Assembly: GCA_009731375.1 (NCBI GenBank)
Contig: BJOX01000179.1
Coordinates: 418,572-460,642, forward strand
DNA: 42,071 nucleotides
Source of the DNA: Paulinella micropora
Taxonomy: Eukaryota; Cercozoa; Imbricatea; Euglyphida
Direction: 5' to 3'
Shown here: one piece after another, positions 18,410-26,900 of the stretch
Layout of the letters: each line of letters starts with the position of its first letter
Numbering within the stretch: the first letter of the stretch is position 1
Program-made: the position numbers and the translations under genes
The notes under the pieces: model-generated
Told to the model about the DNA's origin: nothing
The model's database searches: none
What the model saw: the letters and a program-made list of their open reading frames with translations, nothing else

Positions 18410-18545
18410 TCTTTTTTTCTTGCGTAAAATTTGTTGCCAAATGTGCGTGTGCGCCTATTTCCCGGGGAAAAGGACAGCGCGCCACAACTGTGCTCCCCCT
18501 ATCAAAAAAGCTTTTTCGGGCAAACTTCCCCTTGGGAGAGGTTGG
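18410..18545 (+). repeat. R1 repeat copy 3
   Basis: ATTTGTTGCCAAATGTGCGT, then CCCGGGGAAAAGGACAGCGC and a TTTTTCGGGCAAACTTCCCC end: the full-length form of the family first seen at 81. It runs into GGGGAAAGAAAGAG simple sequence and a gap. Confidence 0.8.
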
Positions 18546-18584
18546 GGGCCGGGGGGAAAGAAAGAGAAAGGGGGGGAGGAAGAG

Positions 18585-19093
18585 NNNNNNNNNNNNNNNN
18601 NNNNNNNNNNNNNNNNNNNNNNNNNNNNNNNNNNNNNNNNNNNNNNNNNNNNNNNNNNNNNNNNNNNNNNNNNNNNNNNNNNNNNNNNNNNNNNNNNNNN
18701 NNNNNNNNNNNNNNNNNNNNNNNNNNNNNNNNNNNNNNNNNNNNNNNNNNNNNNNNNNNNNNNNNNNNNNNNNNNNNNNNNNNNNNNNNNNNNNNNNNNN
18801 NNNNNNNNNNNNNNNNNNNNNNNNNNNNNNNNNNNNNNNNNNNNNNNNNNNNNNNNNNNNNNNNNNNNNNNNNNNNNNNNNNNNNNNNNNNNNNNNNNNN
18901 NNNNNNNNNNNNNNNNNNNNNNNNNNNNNNNNNNNNNNNNNNNNNNNNNNNNNNNNNNNNNNNNNNNNNNNNNNNNNNNNNNNNNNNNNNNNNNNNNNNN
19001 NNNNNNNNNNNNNNNNNNNNNNNNNNNNNNNNNNNNNNNNNNNNNNNNNNNNNNNNNNNNNNNNNNNNNNNNNNNNNNNNNNNNNNNNNNNNN
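18585..19093. other. Assembly gap (509 N)
   Basis: Unknown sequence, right flank G-rich with GGGGGGGCGCCCCCCCC at 19134-19151. Confidence 0.95.
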
Positions 19094-19151
19094 GGGGGGG
19101 GGGAGGGGGGGGGGGGGGGGGGGGGGGGGGGATGGGGGGGGCGCCCCCCCC

Positions 19152-19350
19152 CATGTGAGGGCTAAGAAAAAGCCTGTCCATTTCTGTCCCATTTGTCTAA
19201 CCTGTCAAGCGCCACAAATCAAAACATTCAGGTCTTGTCCCTTTGCCAGTGGCATGCTCATAGGACGATCACTTGGCTCTATGAACTCCGTCTTGACAAC
19301 AAGCTACATCTAATTATTAGTAGTAAGCCATCCGACGAGTGACTTCTCCA
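19152..19350. other. Short unassigned stretch before the Fanzor pseudogene
   Basis: A plus-strand frame ending at 19313 contains a CPICLTCQ cysteine cluster, which could be a piece of a zinc-binding protein. It has no start outside the gap and nothing else supports it. Confidence 0.3.
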
Positions 19351-19379
19351 ATGAGGCGGTGCACTCTCTGGGACCTCGG

Positions 19380-19607
19380 GCGGGCATGGCCCCCCGAACC
19401 GAGCCTTCAGCCCACACCGGCGGGTTGGCCACGAGAAGAGAAGACCAGGGAGAAGAAGTCGAGGCCCGCGCAGCCTCCTCCAGAGCCTTCCTTAGCGTAT
19501 GCGCCGTTCTGGACTGAGTCCGGGGGGCAAGGCCCCCCGAGCCCCCCTTCAGCCCGCGGGGGGCGAGGCCCCCCGAACCCCCCCTTCAGCCCGCGCCAGC
19601 GGGCTGG
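19380..19607 (+). repeat. R2 GC-rich repeats in the Fanzor 5' region (three copies)
   Basis: Copies at 19380-19430, 19519-19556 and 19557-19607 share GGGGGGCAAGGCCCCCCGAG-type palindromes followed by CCCCCCTTCAGCCCGC and, in the last, a CCCGCGCCAGCGGGCTGG hairpin. The last two are directly adjacent, as if one copy had landed beside another. Confidence 0.8.
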
Positions 19608-20389
19608 CAGCCAAAACAGACGAGACGCAAAACAAGCCGCCCAAGAAGAAGAAGTTCAGCCTGAACAAGAAAGCAGGTAAGACGCCCCCGCTCAAGACAC
19701 TCACGTGCAGGATCTACCCAAAGATCAAGCATAAAGAAGTTAGGCGAGCTTGGCTGCGCAAGGCCTGGCTGATGTTTCGGGCAGTCCATACCACCTGGAA
19801 TGCGGCGGTGGCCTGGCTGAGAAAAGAGGATGAGCGTTTCCCTTGGCCCAGCGAAGAGGAGCAGCAGCAAGACCAACCAGCGAAGGCTGCGAGTAAAAAG
19901 AGGCGGCGCCAGGAAAAAAAGGAGGAAAATCCTGCCAAGCACAAGAGAAGAAAAAAAGAGGAGAAGCAGCAGGAGCAGAAAGACAAGGAGGAGAAGGAGG
20001 AGGAGACGCCCGAGGAGATCAAGGCTAGGAAAGCCAGGGAACGCCAAGAGCAAAAGGAGCGCCGAGAGCAAAGAAGGGCCGAGATGGGTGGCAGAATGCG
20101 CTGCTTCGGCGACTTTGATCTAGATACTCTGCGCCTGCGGTTTGTGCAAGAGGACAGTGAATTTGTACGAGCCAGGCCGTGGCTTCTCAGCGTGCCCTAC
20201 GACATCCGCGCAGTGGCCATCCGGGATCTGCAAGCGGCGAGGGCCTCGGCCATCTCAAATCTTAGCCAGAAGGGCAAGTTCTTCCACTGGAAGAGAGTCA
20301 GCTTCCGCAAGTGGGAGGAGCGTAGGTCTACGATCGCGATCTCGCACACTAACTGGGGGCGCCAGCGGGGCTTCTTTGCGGGCTTCCTG

Positions 20390-20453
20390 GGACCCGGGAG
20401 GCAAGCCCCCCGAGCCCCCCCTTGCTACCCTTGCAGCCCGCGGCAGCGGGCTG
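20390..20453 (+). repeat. R2 GC-rich repeat between the Fanzor WED-like and RuvC-I regions
   Basis: GGGAGGCAAGCCCCCCGAGC, then CAGCCCGCGGCAGCGGGCTG. The reading frame changes across it. Confidence 0.8.
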
Positions 20454-20718
20454 CGTGTAGTGAGCATTGATCCGGGTGTCAGGAGCTTTCTGACCATGTA
20501 CCACGCGGACTCGGGCGCGATAAAAGAATGGGGCCGCGGGTCTATTGCACGCGTGTACCGATTGCAGAAGCACATAGACAAGCTGCTGAGCAAGGTCGCG
20601 CTGCTGGCTAAGGACAGCAGCAAGAAGCGGAACCGCTGGCGCCTACGGCGCGCTATTACCCGAGTACGCGACAAGATCTACAACATGGTCCAGGACGTGC
20701 ACAAGAAAGCCGCCAGAT

Positions 20719-20770
20719 GCGGGGGGCGGCGCCCCCCGTGACCCCCCTGCAGCCCGCGCCAGCGGGGTGC
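20719..20770 (+). repeat. R2 GC-rich repeat at the missing RuvC-II position
   Basis: GCGGGGGGCGGCGCCCCCCG, an in-frame TGA at 20739, then CAGCCCGCGCCAGCGGGG. Sequence on both sides is in the same frame. Confidence 0.8.
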
Positions 20771-20955
20771 GCAGCGAGAATATGTAGGTAAGTGCAAGGT
20801 GCTGATCTGCAACGAAGAGTTCACCACACAGGCGTGTACGCAATGTGGGGCGCTGTGGAGAGACATCAAAGCTGCCAAGACGTACAGCTGTGAGTGGTGC
20901 GCCCTGCAGCACGGGCGCGGCATGAACGCCAGTCGCAACATCCTCTTAAGACTGC

Positions 20956-21012
20956 TGCAGCCCGCTGGGGCGGGCTGAAAGGAGGGCTCGGGGGGCTTTG
21001 CCCCCCGCTCTG
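20956..21012 (-). repeat. R2 GC-rich repeat at the Fanzor 3' end, inverted
   Basis: On the plus strand CAGCCCGCTGGGGCGGGCTG, then GGGCTCGGGGGGCTTTGCCC. It is in opposite orientation to the other copies in this gene, supplies the last codons and stop (20976-20978), and may have replaced the native 3' end. Confidence 0.75.
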
Positions 21013-21019
21013 AGAAGGG

Positions 21020-21369
21020 AGGGGGATGTGCCGCGTGCTGCCCTTTCTCCCTTCCAGCTGTAGGAATCTCTGGAGGGGTTCGCCTCTCTAAGATTTCAAT
21101 CCGATCTGCCATAAGAAACAATTTTAAGGTAGTATTAAAACGTTTTCCCGGGGCAGAGAAGGGGGAAGGAGCGGGGGGGGGGGGCGCNNNNNNNNNNTTT
21201 TTTGTAAATAAAAAAAAAAAAAAAACAAACCCGTGACCAAGTCTGAATCTAGTAGCGGGGGCGCACACGCACGTCGTAGCACAACGATCAGCCGAGTATT
21301 TTTTTTTTAATTTTTGGAAAAGTGAGATTTTTAAAACTAGCAGGTCTTCTTTTTCTTGGCTCCTACTAA
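21020..21369. other. Intergenic region with shared repeat and gap
   Basis: 21048-21104 is the inverted counterpart of 9398-9450. A G run and 10-base gap (21188-21197), an A15 run and AT-rich sequence follow. No gene seen. Confidence 0.5.
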
Positions 21370-21560
21370 CTAGCCCAAGCCTTCGCTGTCCTCTTCTGCT
21401 GCTTCATACTCCTCGCCCGGCGGCAGCCGGCCGGCATCCGCTGGCGCACAATGTACATGCGCGCCATCGTCTCCCGGTACAAATCCTGGTTTAAGCGGCC
21501 GCCCACCGGCAAGCGGCTCCCCAGCGTCGGTTAGAGCAACCGGATCAGGGCGGAGTTGGT
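21370..21560 (-). CDS. Possible 3' end of an unknown gene
   Basis: The minus-strand frame ending at 21370 finishes with FNQLRPDPVALTDAGEPLAG, then GAHVHCAPADAGRLPPGEEY and an acidic tail EAAEEDSEGLG. Composition changes upstream of about 21560, where the frame continues to 21756 through sequence that looks non-coding. No family recognised; low confidence. Confidence 0.3.
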
Positions 21561-21821
21561 TGAAGAAGCAGAAAGAGTTCGAAGTGGCAAGTTCTACCAG
21601 GGAAAGGTTTTTAATTACAACAATTAAAAAAAACTGTCTTAGTACCGCGGCGCGGGGCTCGCGTCTGGGCCCGCTCCGACTCCACGCGTGCTGCCCTGAG
21701 CCTGAGTGCAAAGAAGAGAGAGGAGTACAACGAGACTTACCCCCTTCACCGCGCATGGGGGCAAGGAGGGCGTGAGAGAAAAAGAGGAGCCATCATTGTG
21801 AAAAAAGGCAGTTTTATTCGA

Positions 21822-22412
21822 CTAGGACCACACAGTCGCGCAGAGCCAGCGCCACCTCCGAATTACCATCGCCGGGGTCTGCCGGTCGTAGTACAAGTAC
21901 AGCAGGCTCAGCCCCGGCCGGCCCGCGACCTCCGGGACGCGCCCGTTCTGCAGGTCCACCAGCAAGCGCTGCAGGCGCTCGAAACTGGCCGCCAGCGGCT
22001 GGTCGTGCAGCACGCCGTTCACTTCGAACCAGTGCGGGTTGAAGCGAACGTACACAACGGGCAGGTCCCGGAAGCTAGGGTTGGCTCCCAGCGCGGTGCT
22101 GATTTTGCATGCGTCCGAGTTCACAGCGGTACCGCCGGTGCGCAAACTCATCGTTGCACAACAAGAGCAAACAGCGGCGGTCGGGCGGTAGCGACTGGAA
22201 CCCGAGCAGGTGGAAGTCGGGCCGCGAGCTGACTGCGCCAGGAAACTGCGGAGTGATTTTTGCATCGCAGTGCTTGTAGAAGATGGCATTGGCAAAGTCG
22301 CGATCAAACGCCCAGCCCTTGGCCTCCAGAAGCTCCGCGGCGGCCGTGCTTGCTCACGAACCTTTGCACGGCGCGGCTGTCCATGCAGTCGGCAGACAAG
22401 GGACGGGGGGGG
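21822..22412 (-). pseudogene. PD-(D/E)XK-type nuclease of the giant-virus kind, frameshifted, 5' end in gap
   Basis: Read from 22412 downward, one minus frame gives LLEAKGWAFDRDFAN, then SSRPDFHLLGF and LLLLCNDEFAHRRYRCELGR. It then stops, and the adjacent frame continues NPSFRDLPVVYVRFNPHWF and LLYLYYDRQ. The order RPDF, DEFxH, CE..RM and then xVVYxRFNP is characteristic of a restriction-like nuclease family frequent in mimivirus- and phycodnavirus-like genomes (recalled family pattern). RPDF and the DE residues fit the metal-binding site. The frameshift is near 22095-22120. The N-terminal part is in the gap 22413-22854. Whether the shift is real or a sequencing error cannot be told. Confidence 0.75.
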
Positions 22413-22854
22413 NNNNNNNNNNNNNNNNNNNNNNNNNNNNNNNNNNNNNNNNNNNNNNNNNNNNNNNNNNNNNNNNNNNNNNNNNNNNNNNNNNNNNNNN
22501 NNNNNNNNNNNNNNNNNNNNNNNNNNNNNNNNNNNNNNNNNNNNNNNNNNNNNNNNNNNNNNNNNNNNNNNNNNNNNNNNNNNNNNNNNNNNNNNNNNNN
22601 NNNNNNNNNNNNNNNNNNNNNNNNNNNNNNNNNNNNNNNNNNNNNNNNNNNNNNNNNNNNNNNNNNNNNNNNNNNNNNNNNNNNNNNNNNNNNNNNNNNN
22701 NNNNNNNNNNNNNNNNNNNNNNNNNNNNNNNNNNNNNNNNNNNNNNNNNNNNNNNNNNNNNNNNNNNNNNNNNNNNNNNNNNNNNNNNNNNNNNNNNNNN
22801 NNNNNNNNNNNNNNNNNNNNNNNNNNNNNNNNNNNNNNNNNNNNNNNNNNNNNN
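22413..22854. other. Assembly gap (442 N)
   Basis: Unknown sequence; it hides the start of the nuclease gene. Confidence 0.95.
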
Positions 22855-22955
22855 GGCAGTGCGCCCCCCCCTTTTTTTTGTACTCCCCCGCCTCGTTGCG
22901 TTCGCGAGCCTTTCACAAAATCCCGCGCGCCCTACATCTCTCTTTGCACAAATCA

Positions 22956-23414
22956 ATGTCACTGTTTGACTTGGAGATCCAGAAGCCGCCACAAGTGCGG
23001 GGCTTCCTCGATCGACTGCAGATCTCGTTCTGCTTTTTGCTGTTTGTGCTGCTAAGCTCTTCTATTCTGGTTATCTACTACGTCGAGTACGGCGGTCGCT
23101 ACTACGAGCTTCAAGACGAATGGCGGGACGGCTGCCAGCTGCAGCGCTCCGGTGAATTCGAGCTTGAGACTTCTTACGATCCAGTGTCTGATGTGTACAT
23201 CACTAACGCCTACTTCAAGTTCAGGAACGTGCCCGGCATGACATCCGTCGAAACCTCCGCGGCGCTGACTGCGTGGACGCAAACCGAACGTGATGTCAAC
23301 CTCAAGTACCAGGTTACGACGGGTTACGTAGGGCTGCAGTTTCACCTCAAGCACTGGGACAAAGACGAGGACGAGGCCAAAGCTCTCGAAATCTTTTACG
23401 AGGTCAAAGCCTAA
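22956..23414 (+). CDS. Small single-pass membrane protein
   Basis: 152 residues from ATG 22956. A short N-terminus (MSLFDLEIQKPPQVRGFL) is followed by one hydrophobic span (ISFCFLLFVLLSSSILVIYY, residues about 24-43) and a C-terminal domain of about 105 residues. That domain is beta-rich (FELETSYDPVSDVYITNAYF, then VNLKYQVTTGYVGLQFHLK) and ends in an acidic helix. The span lies too far in to be a classic signal peptide, so a type II anchor with an external or luminal domain is likely. This is the intact parent of the truncated copy at 7335; the shared leader suggests a promoter duplicated with it. No family recognised. Confidence 0.8.
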   Translation: MSLFDLEIQKPPQVRGFLDRLQISFCFLLFVLLSSSILVIYYVEYGGRYYELQDEWRDGCQLQRSGEFELETSYDPVSDVYITNAYFKFRNVPGMTSVETSAALTAWTQTERDVNLKYQVTTGYVGLQFHLKHWDKDEDEAKALEIFYEVKA

Positions 23415-23539
23415 ACAAATTCCCCATCACCTCAAAAATTTACAAGTAGCTTTGCAAACATCAACGCAAAGAACACACAGAATAGGCGTTTGACTCATTC
23501 TTCGCAAATAATACTGACAAGTTTAAAGATGGAAGCACC

Positions 23540-24082
23540 TTGGCCCTACTGCCCCAAAAAAAGAAGGCCAAAGCTCGGAAAGTCCTGTGGGCACTGTTCA
23601 AAGAAGGCCTGGAGGTCAACAAGCACCTCGAACTCCGAGCGCACTGTTCTCCTTTTTTGCAATGCGACTGGGGAGGCGACTGGTTCCACGAACATGTCGT
23701 ACGTTTGTGTCGCGGCTCTGCGACGGTGCGCAACGATATCTCGTGGCTGGGGGGGCACGCGCTTAACGAGCTTCCACAAAACAAATGGTTGTGCATGCCG
23801 CTTTTCCATACCTACCTAGCATGCTACAAGGTGTGGCCGAAAAGCAAAGACGACGGCAAGCTCTACGCCTGGCTAAAAGATTATGCTGGGAGTCCAACTT
23901 ACAAAAAAAGCAATCTGAGCCTGGAAGAACTAGAAATCAAAGACAAAATGAATCTGTTGAGTGAATATATGGGAACAGAAGACGCCAAGGAACTCATGCT
24001 CCAACAGCAGTGGCCGCCCAAGAGCCCTCAAAAAGTTGATGAATTCTTACAAAAATTGATGGAGGAAATCGGAAGGAAATGA
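23540..24082 (+). CDS. Hypothetical helical protein
   Basis: About 180 residues, not recognised. The well-conserved-looking frame (KVLWALFKEGLEVNKHLELR, CDWGGDWFHEHVVRLC, LYAWLKDYAGS, LSLEELEIKDKMNLLSEYMG) has no ATG before residue 1: it is open back to a TAG near 23480. The first ATG of the region (23529) is in the neighbouring frame, separated by an A7 run at about 23551, so a one-base slip or error there may join the two. The protein is Lys-rich and probably soluble. A TTTTAATAATAAAATG signal follows the stop. Confidence 0.55.
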   Translation: MALLPQKKKAKARKVLWALFKEGLEVNKHLELRAHCSPFLQCDWGGDWFHEHVVRLCRGSATVRNDISWLGGHALNELPQNKWLCMPLFHTYLACYKVWPKSKDDGKLYAWLKDYAGSPTYKKSNLSLEELEIKDKMNLLSEYMGTEDAKELMLQQQWPPKSPQKVDEFLQKLMEEIGRK

Positions 24083-24099
24083 GACAAATATATATCTCA

Positions 24100-24471
24100 A
24101 CCTTTTAATAATAAAATGTACTTTGCCAGCGGAGAGCTTAACCACGCCGAGGGCAGCGACAAGTGCGTCTGCGGTTCAGTCCAATGAGCTTCAGCTCGCC
24201 AAGTTTGTGCTAAGCAGTTCTGCCACGAAATTAAAACAGAAGGCAAGATACTGCAAAACTCTGTGTGTGTAGCAACGGCCAGACCTGTTTTGTAATTTTA
24301 ATACTATTCCGCGGTAATTCGTACTTGACCCGCCCTTGCCACAGCCCGTGGCGTTTAGGAATCACATATTCCTCTCTTAGTTTTCAGTGCCGAAGATTAA
24401 AACTTTGTCAAGTATTTCGTTTTATTAATTCTTTTACACCGGAGAAGCGCGCTCCTGCTTCTCCCTTCCTG
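24100..24471. other. Intergenic region, no gene seen
   Basis: AT-rich signals (AATAATAAAATG at 24107, TTTTATTAATTC at 24420) bracket unremarkable sequence between two convergent genes. Confidence 0.5.
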
Positions 24472-26282
24472 CTAGCAACCGCGCAGCCTGGCTGTTAGAT
24501 AGACCCTGTCGCCAGGGCGCACCCACGTCGTTGCCGATGACCACAGGTCGGGGATGTTTCCCCATTTGACTCCGGCTCCGTCGGTTAAGTGGGCGCAGCT
24601 TTCGTCGGTAGTAGCTGCAGGGGAGATGCTCATGCGCTGCATATCCAAAGGCCAACCACAGGCTGGGCTTGCGCACAGCAATAATCGAACAGCAAGGGCT
24701 GTGGTCTCGTTAGGCACTCGAAGCCGGAGGTTGGATCCGTTCATCATTTTGACCTCTAGTTCGCGAACCGCCAATTCACTTGCGTGCGGACAGAGACAGA
24801 CGAAACACAGCGGTAGCAGCGCGGCGTCTTCGCTCGAGGCAGCCACGTAGCCTACTGGCATCCGCTGGTAGTTTGGGCGGGGCAGCCCCACGCAGACCAC
24901 GTGCTCTGCTACCTCGAAGGGAGCCTCGGCTCGGAAAGCCTCTAGAAGACGCGAGACGACGGTGCTCAAGCGGGTCTCTGTCCAGTGCCGAAGAGGCACG
25001 GACAGCGTGCGCCTGTAGACCGCCGCCAGCGGCTCGCCGCCCTCAAAGCGGGGGGGGGGGGGGGGGGGGGNNNNNNNNNNACAGCATGCCCTGCATCTGA
25101 ACAACCTCGGTAGCCAGGCGCGTTCGTACCTCTGGGTGCAGCGGCCCGAATTGCAGGGGCTCCGGGGGAAGAGGGGAGGAGCTGCCGCCCAAGTCCGACG
25201 AGAGCCAAGCAGTTGCTGCCAGATTGGGCACAGTGCAGCCCGGGGGGCAGACATCGTCCAGGAACCTGCAACCCAGCCGCGTCGCGTCTGCGAGGGCCAG
25301 CGCGCCCTGTGACCAGGAGGCCGGGCGGCACAAGCTAGTTGCATACCGATGGCCGCTCCGCCAGCCTGTGTGATCCGTGGCAATCACATAACGGGTTCGC
25401 GCGACCGGCGCCGCTGCCTCGTGGTTAAACACAAGCCAGCGCTCCTCCGCCTGCGCAAAGCTATGGTCAAAGCCTAGCGCTTGCAGAACACGCGCAAAAG
25501 CAGTGGCAGTGGAAGGCGACTTCCAGGCTCTCCAAGCGGACTGGTAGGCCTCGCGGTCCACTGCGACGGCGCGCCCCTGCACACGTGGCTGCGCGAGCGC
25601 CAGCACGTCGTCCACCCACTCCGTAAACTCCTTGTCCACTGCCGACACGGCCGGCACGTCCAGATACGCCAGGGGCTCCTTGTTCAACTGAGCGCCGTCG
25701 GGGCCTAGCACCAGCTTCAGGCAAAGCCGCAGCGGGTGGGAACTCTGCTGCTGGGGCCCCGTCGGCTGCGAAGGACTGCGCAGCACCACCGCGTCGTCGT
25801 TTGCGAGCGCGGGGCCCTGCGCGGGTGGTAGTGGGTACGTCGGCAGCACTTCCTTGTACTTGCGTGTGTAATTTTATGCCAAGGCCTGTTGTCGTGGTGC
25901 CTGTGCCAGCGGCCCGCCGGGCACCACGGTGCTGTGCGCAATATGTCTGCCTACCAGCAGGTGGCAGCAGCTTGCGTAGTTTTCCGTCTCCAGTAGGTGC
26001 CAGTGCCAGATGGAGTCCAGCCAGGGCAGGGGCGACAAATTTGCATCCTTGGCACGCAGAAGAAGGAATCTGACGTACACCTTCAGCAGCTCGATCCGCC
26101 CTGCCCCGGTCTGCGTTTCCAGCTCCAACCAGAACGGCAGTGCTAAGAATTCGCGCAGTGCCTCTGAGCCAGTCGGCGCAGTCGGGCCACACAGCCCCTG
26201 CCCGGCCTGGGGCTTGCTTGGATTCCCGCGTCCGAATACGCTCGGAACGACGAAGTTTTCTCGGTGGGCCTTGAACAGACAT
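24472..26282 (-). pseudogene. Glycine-rich-domain-protein-like gene, several frame breaks
   Basis: The start is probably MSVQGPPRKLRRSERIR (26282), with a frame change near 26170. The next frame has the strongest clue: LPWLDSIWHWHLLETENYASC followed by LLVGRHIAHS. This matches the WH(A/T)HxLxPxxY...C...G..i.H signature of the DUF1399/GRDP-like family (recalled). That frame meets a TAA at about 25874 and continues in phase (YKEVLPTYPLP). A long region follows to a G homopolymer and gap (25052-25080), after which a third frame runs to the stop at 24472 (HVVCVGLPRPNYQRMPVG). The full product would be about 590 residues. Three interruptions suggest decay, unless the stop is spliced or read through and the gap frame change is an assembly effect. 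Confidence 0.55.
26255..26272 (-). repeat. 17-bp inverted repeat, left arm
   Basis: CAAGGCCCACCGAGAAA on the minus strand, within codons 4-9 of the gene starting at 26282. The same 17 bases occur on the plus strand at about 26922-26938, just after the H3-tail gene, so the two arms enclose it. Confidence 0.5.
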
Positions 26283-26375
26283 CTCTGCCTCAAATAATAG
26301 AAAGAAAGCACACAAATCCTTTTTTTTTTTGAAAAACAAGGAAACTGTTCGGAAAAACAGGAGGGGTGTGTGTGT

Positions 26376-26442
26376 TGCAAAAGGGGGGGGGCGCCCCCCC
26401 CCCTTTGCACAGTGGAAGGGCGGGGGCGCCCCCCCCCCTTGG
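26376..26442. repeat. Poly(G)-CG-poly(C) palindromes
   Basis: AAAGGGGGGGGGCGCCCC continues to CCCTTT as a near-perfect palindrome, and a second (AAGGGCGGGGGCGCCCCC) follows. They lie between the divergent GRDP-like gene and the H3-tail gene. The same GnCGCn pattern recurs elsewhere in the window. Confidence 0.7.
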
Positions 26443-26513
26443 GTGTGCCACTTGCGCAACACACCAGCTCTGGACGCCTCACTTTCTAGCTTGAATCAAG
26501 GGGACCACCAAGC

Positions 26514-26900
26514 ATGGCGCGAACCAAGCAAACAGCTCGTACCTCTACAGGAGGCAAAGCGCCCAAGAAACAAGTGCCCGCGCGCAAGAAGCGCAGAATT
26601 GCCACCGAGGTCGAAATCAAGGTGAGCAGCGATCATCACAATGGGAGCCTAGAGCTCAGACTAACAGGCAATTATTGGTATCACCCTGGCGCTCTGGACC
26701 TTCTCAAGAAGAAGTTGGCAGATGTTGAGCAGCAAGCATTGGCAGCTTACGAAGAGTCCATGCGTCACTTGCACAGAACCGACGATATGGAGGAAATCCA
26801 AGCTCATTTGGAACATTTGCAGAAGGACTCGCAATCGACCTTAAGGACCTCCGTGCTTGTGCACGGCCACGACGATGATGATGATGATGCTGAGCATTAG
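26514..26900 (+). CDS. Histone H3 N-terminal-tail mimic fused to a non-canonical domain
   Basis: 128 residues. After Met the protein reads ARTKQTARTSTGGKAPKKQ: identical to the H3 tail at 17 of the first 19 positions. Changes are Lys9 to Thr and Arg17 to Lys. Arg2, Lys4, Ser10, Lys14 and Lys18 are kept. A basic stretch (VPARKKRRI) follows and could act as a nuclear signal. The rest is not an obvious H3 core: it has NYWYHPGALDLLKKKLADVE, then a long helix (QQALAAYEESMRHLHRT), EEIQAHLEHLQKD and a His/Asp tail (HGHDDDDDDAEH). A faint spacing similarity of that helix to H3 alpha-2 leaves room for an extremely diverged histone. The gene has its own ATG, no intron and a stop followed by TTTTAG and AT-rich sequence. 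Likely nuclear; it may attract or block H3K4/K14 readers while escaping H3K9 methylation (inference). Confidence 0.9.
   Translation: MARTKQTARTSTGGKAPKKQVPARKKRRIATEVEIKVSSDHHNGSLELRLTGNYWYHPGALDLLKKKLADVEQQALAAYEESMRHLHRTDDMEEIQAHLEHLQKDSQSTLRTSVLVHGHDDDDDDAEH

Larger units (their letters stand above)
19351..20978 (+). pseudogene. Fanzor/TnpB-family RNA-guided nuclease, inactivated and repeat-invaded
   Basis: Recognisable order: N-terminal LKTLTCRIYP with the WLRKAWLMFRAVHTTWNAAV helix (about 19690-19830); a very long Lys/Glu/Arg-rich insertion (19850-20090); a WED-like region; RuvC-I as VVSIDPGVRSF (Asp codon 20469-20471); a long helical hairpin to VHKKAA (20711); the zinc ribbon CTQCG...CEWC; and a RuvC-III-like GRGMNASRNILL. 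The family's RuvC-II segment, expected between VHKKAA and the zinc ribbon, is missing; a GC-rich repeat with an in-frame TGA sits there (20719-20770). RuvC-III has Gly (codon 20919-20921) where the catalytic Asp of RDxNA stands. A frame change coincides with another repeat (20390-20453). The nuclease is almost certainly dead; RNA-guided binding is not excluded. No guide RNA or element ends were identified. Confidence 0.88.

Noticed and set aside
19679-19712. Possible short GT-AG intron in the Fanzor 5' region
   Set aside because: The segment encodes LKTLTCRIYP-type sequence that is conserved in TnpB/Fanzor proteins, so it is exon.
19586-20071. Leucine-rich minus-strand frame
   Set aside because: It is the complement of the Lys/Glu/Arg-rich insertion in the Fanzor pseudogene.
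24109-24187. 23-codon frame MYFASGELNHAEG with two cysteines
   Set aside because: Too short and unsupported; it begins inside the AATAAAATG signal after the preceding gene.
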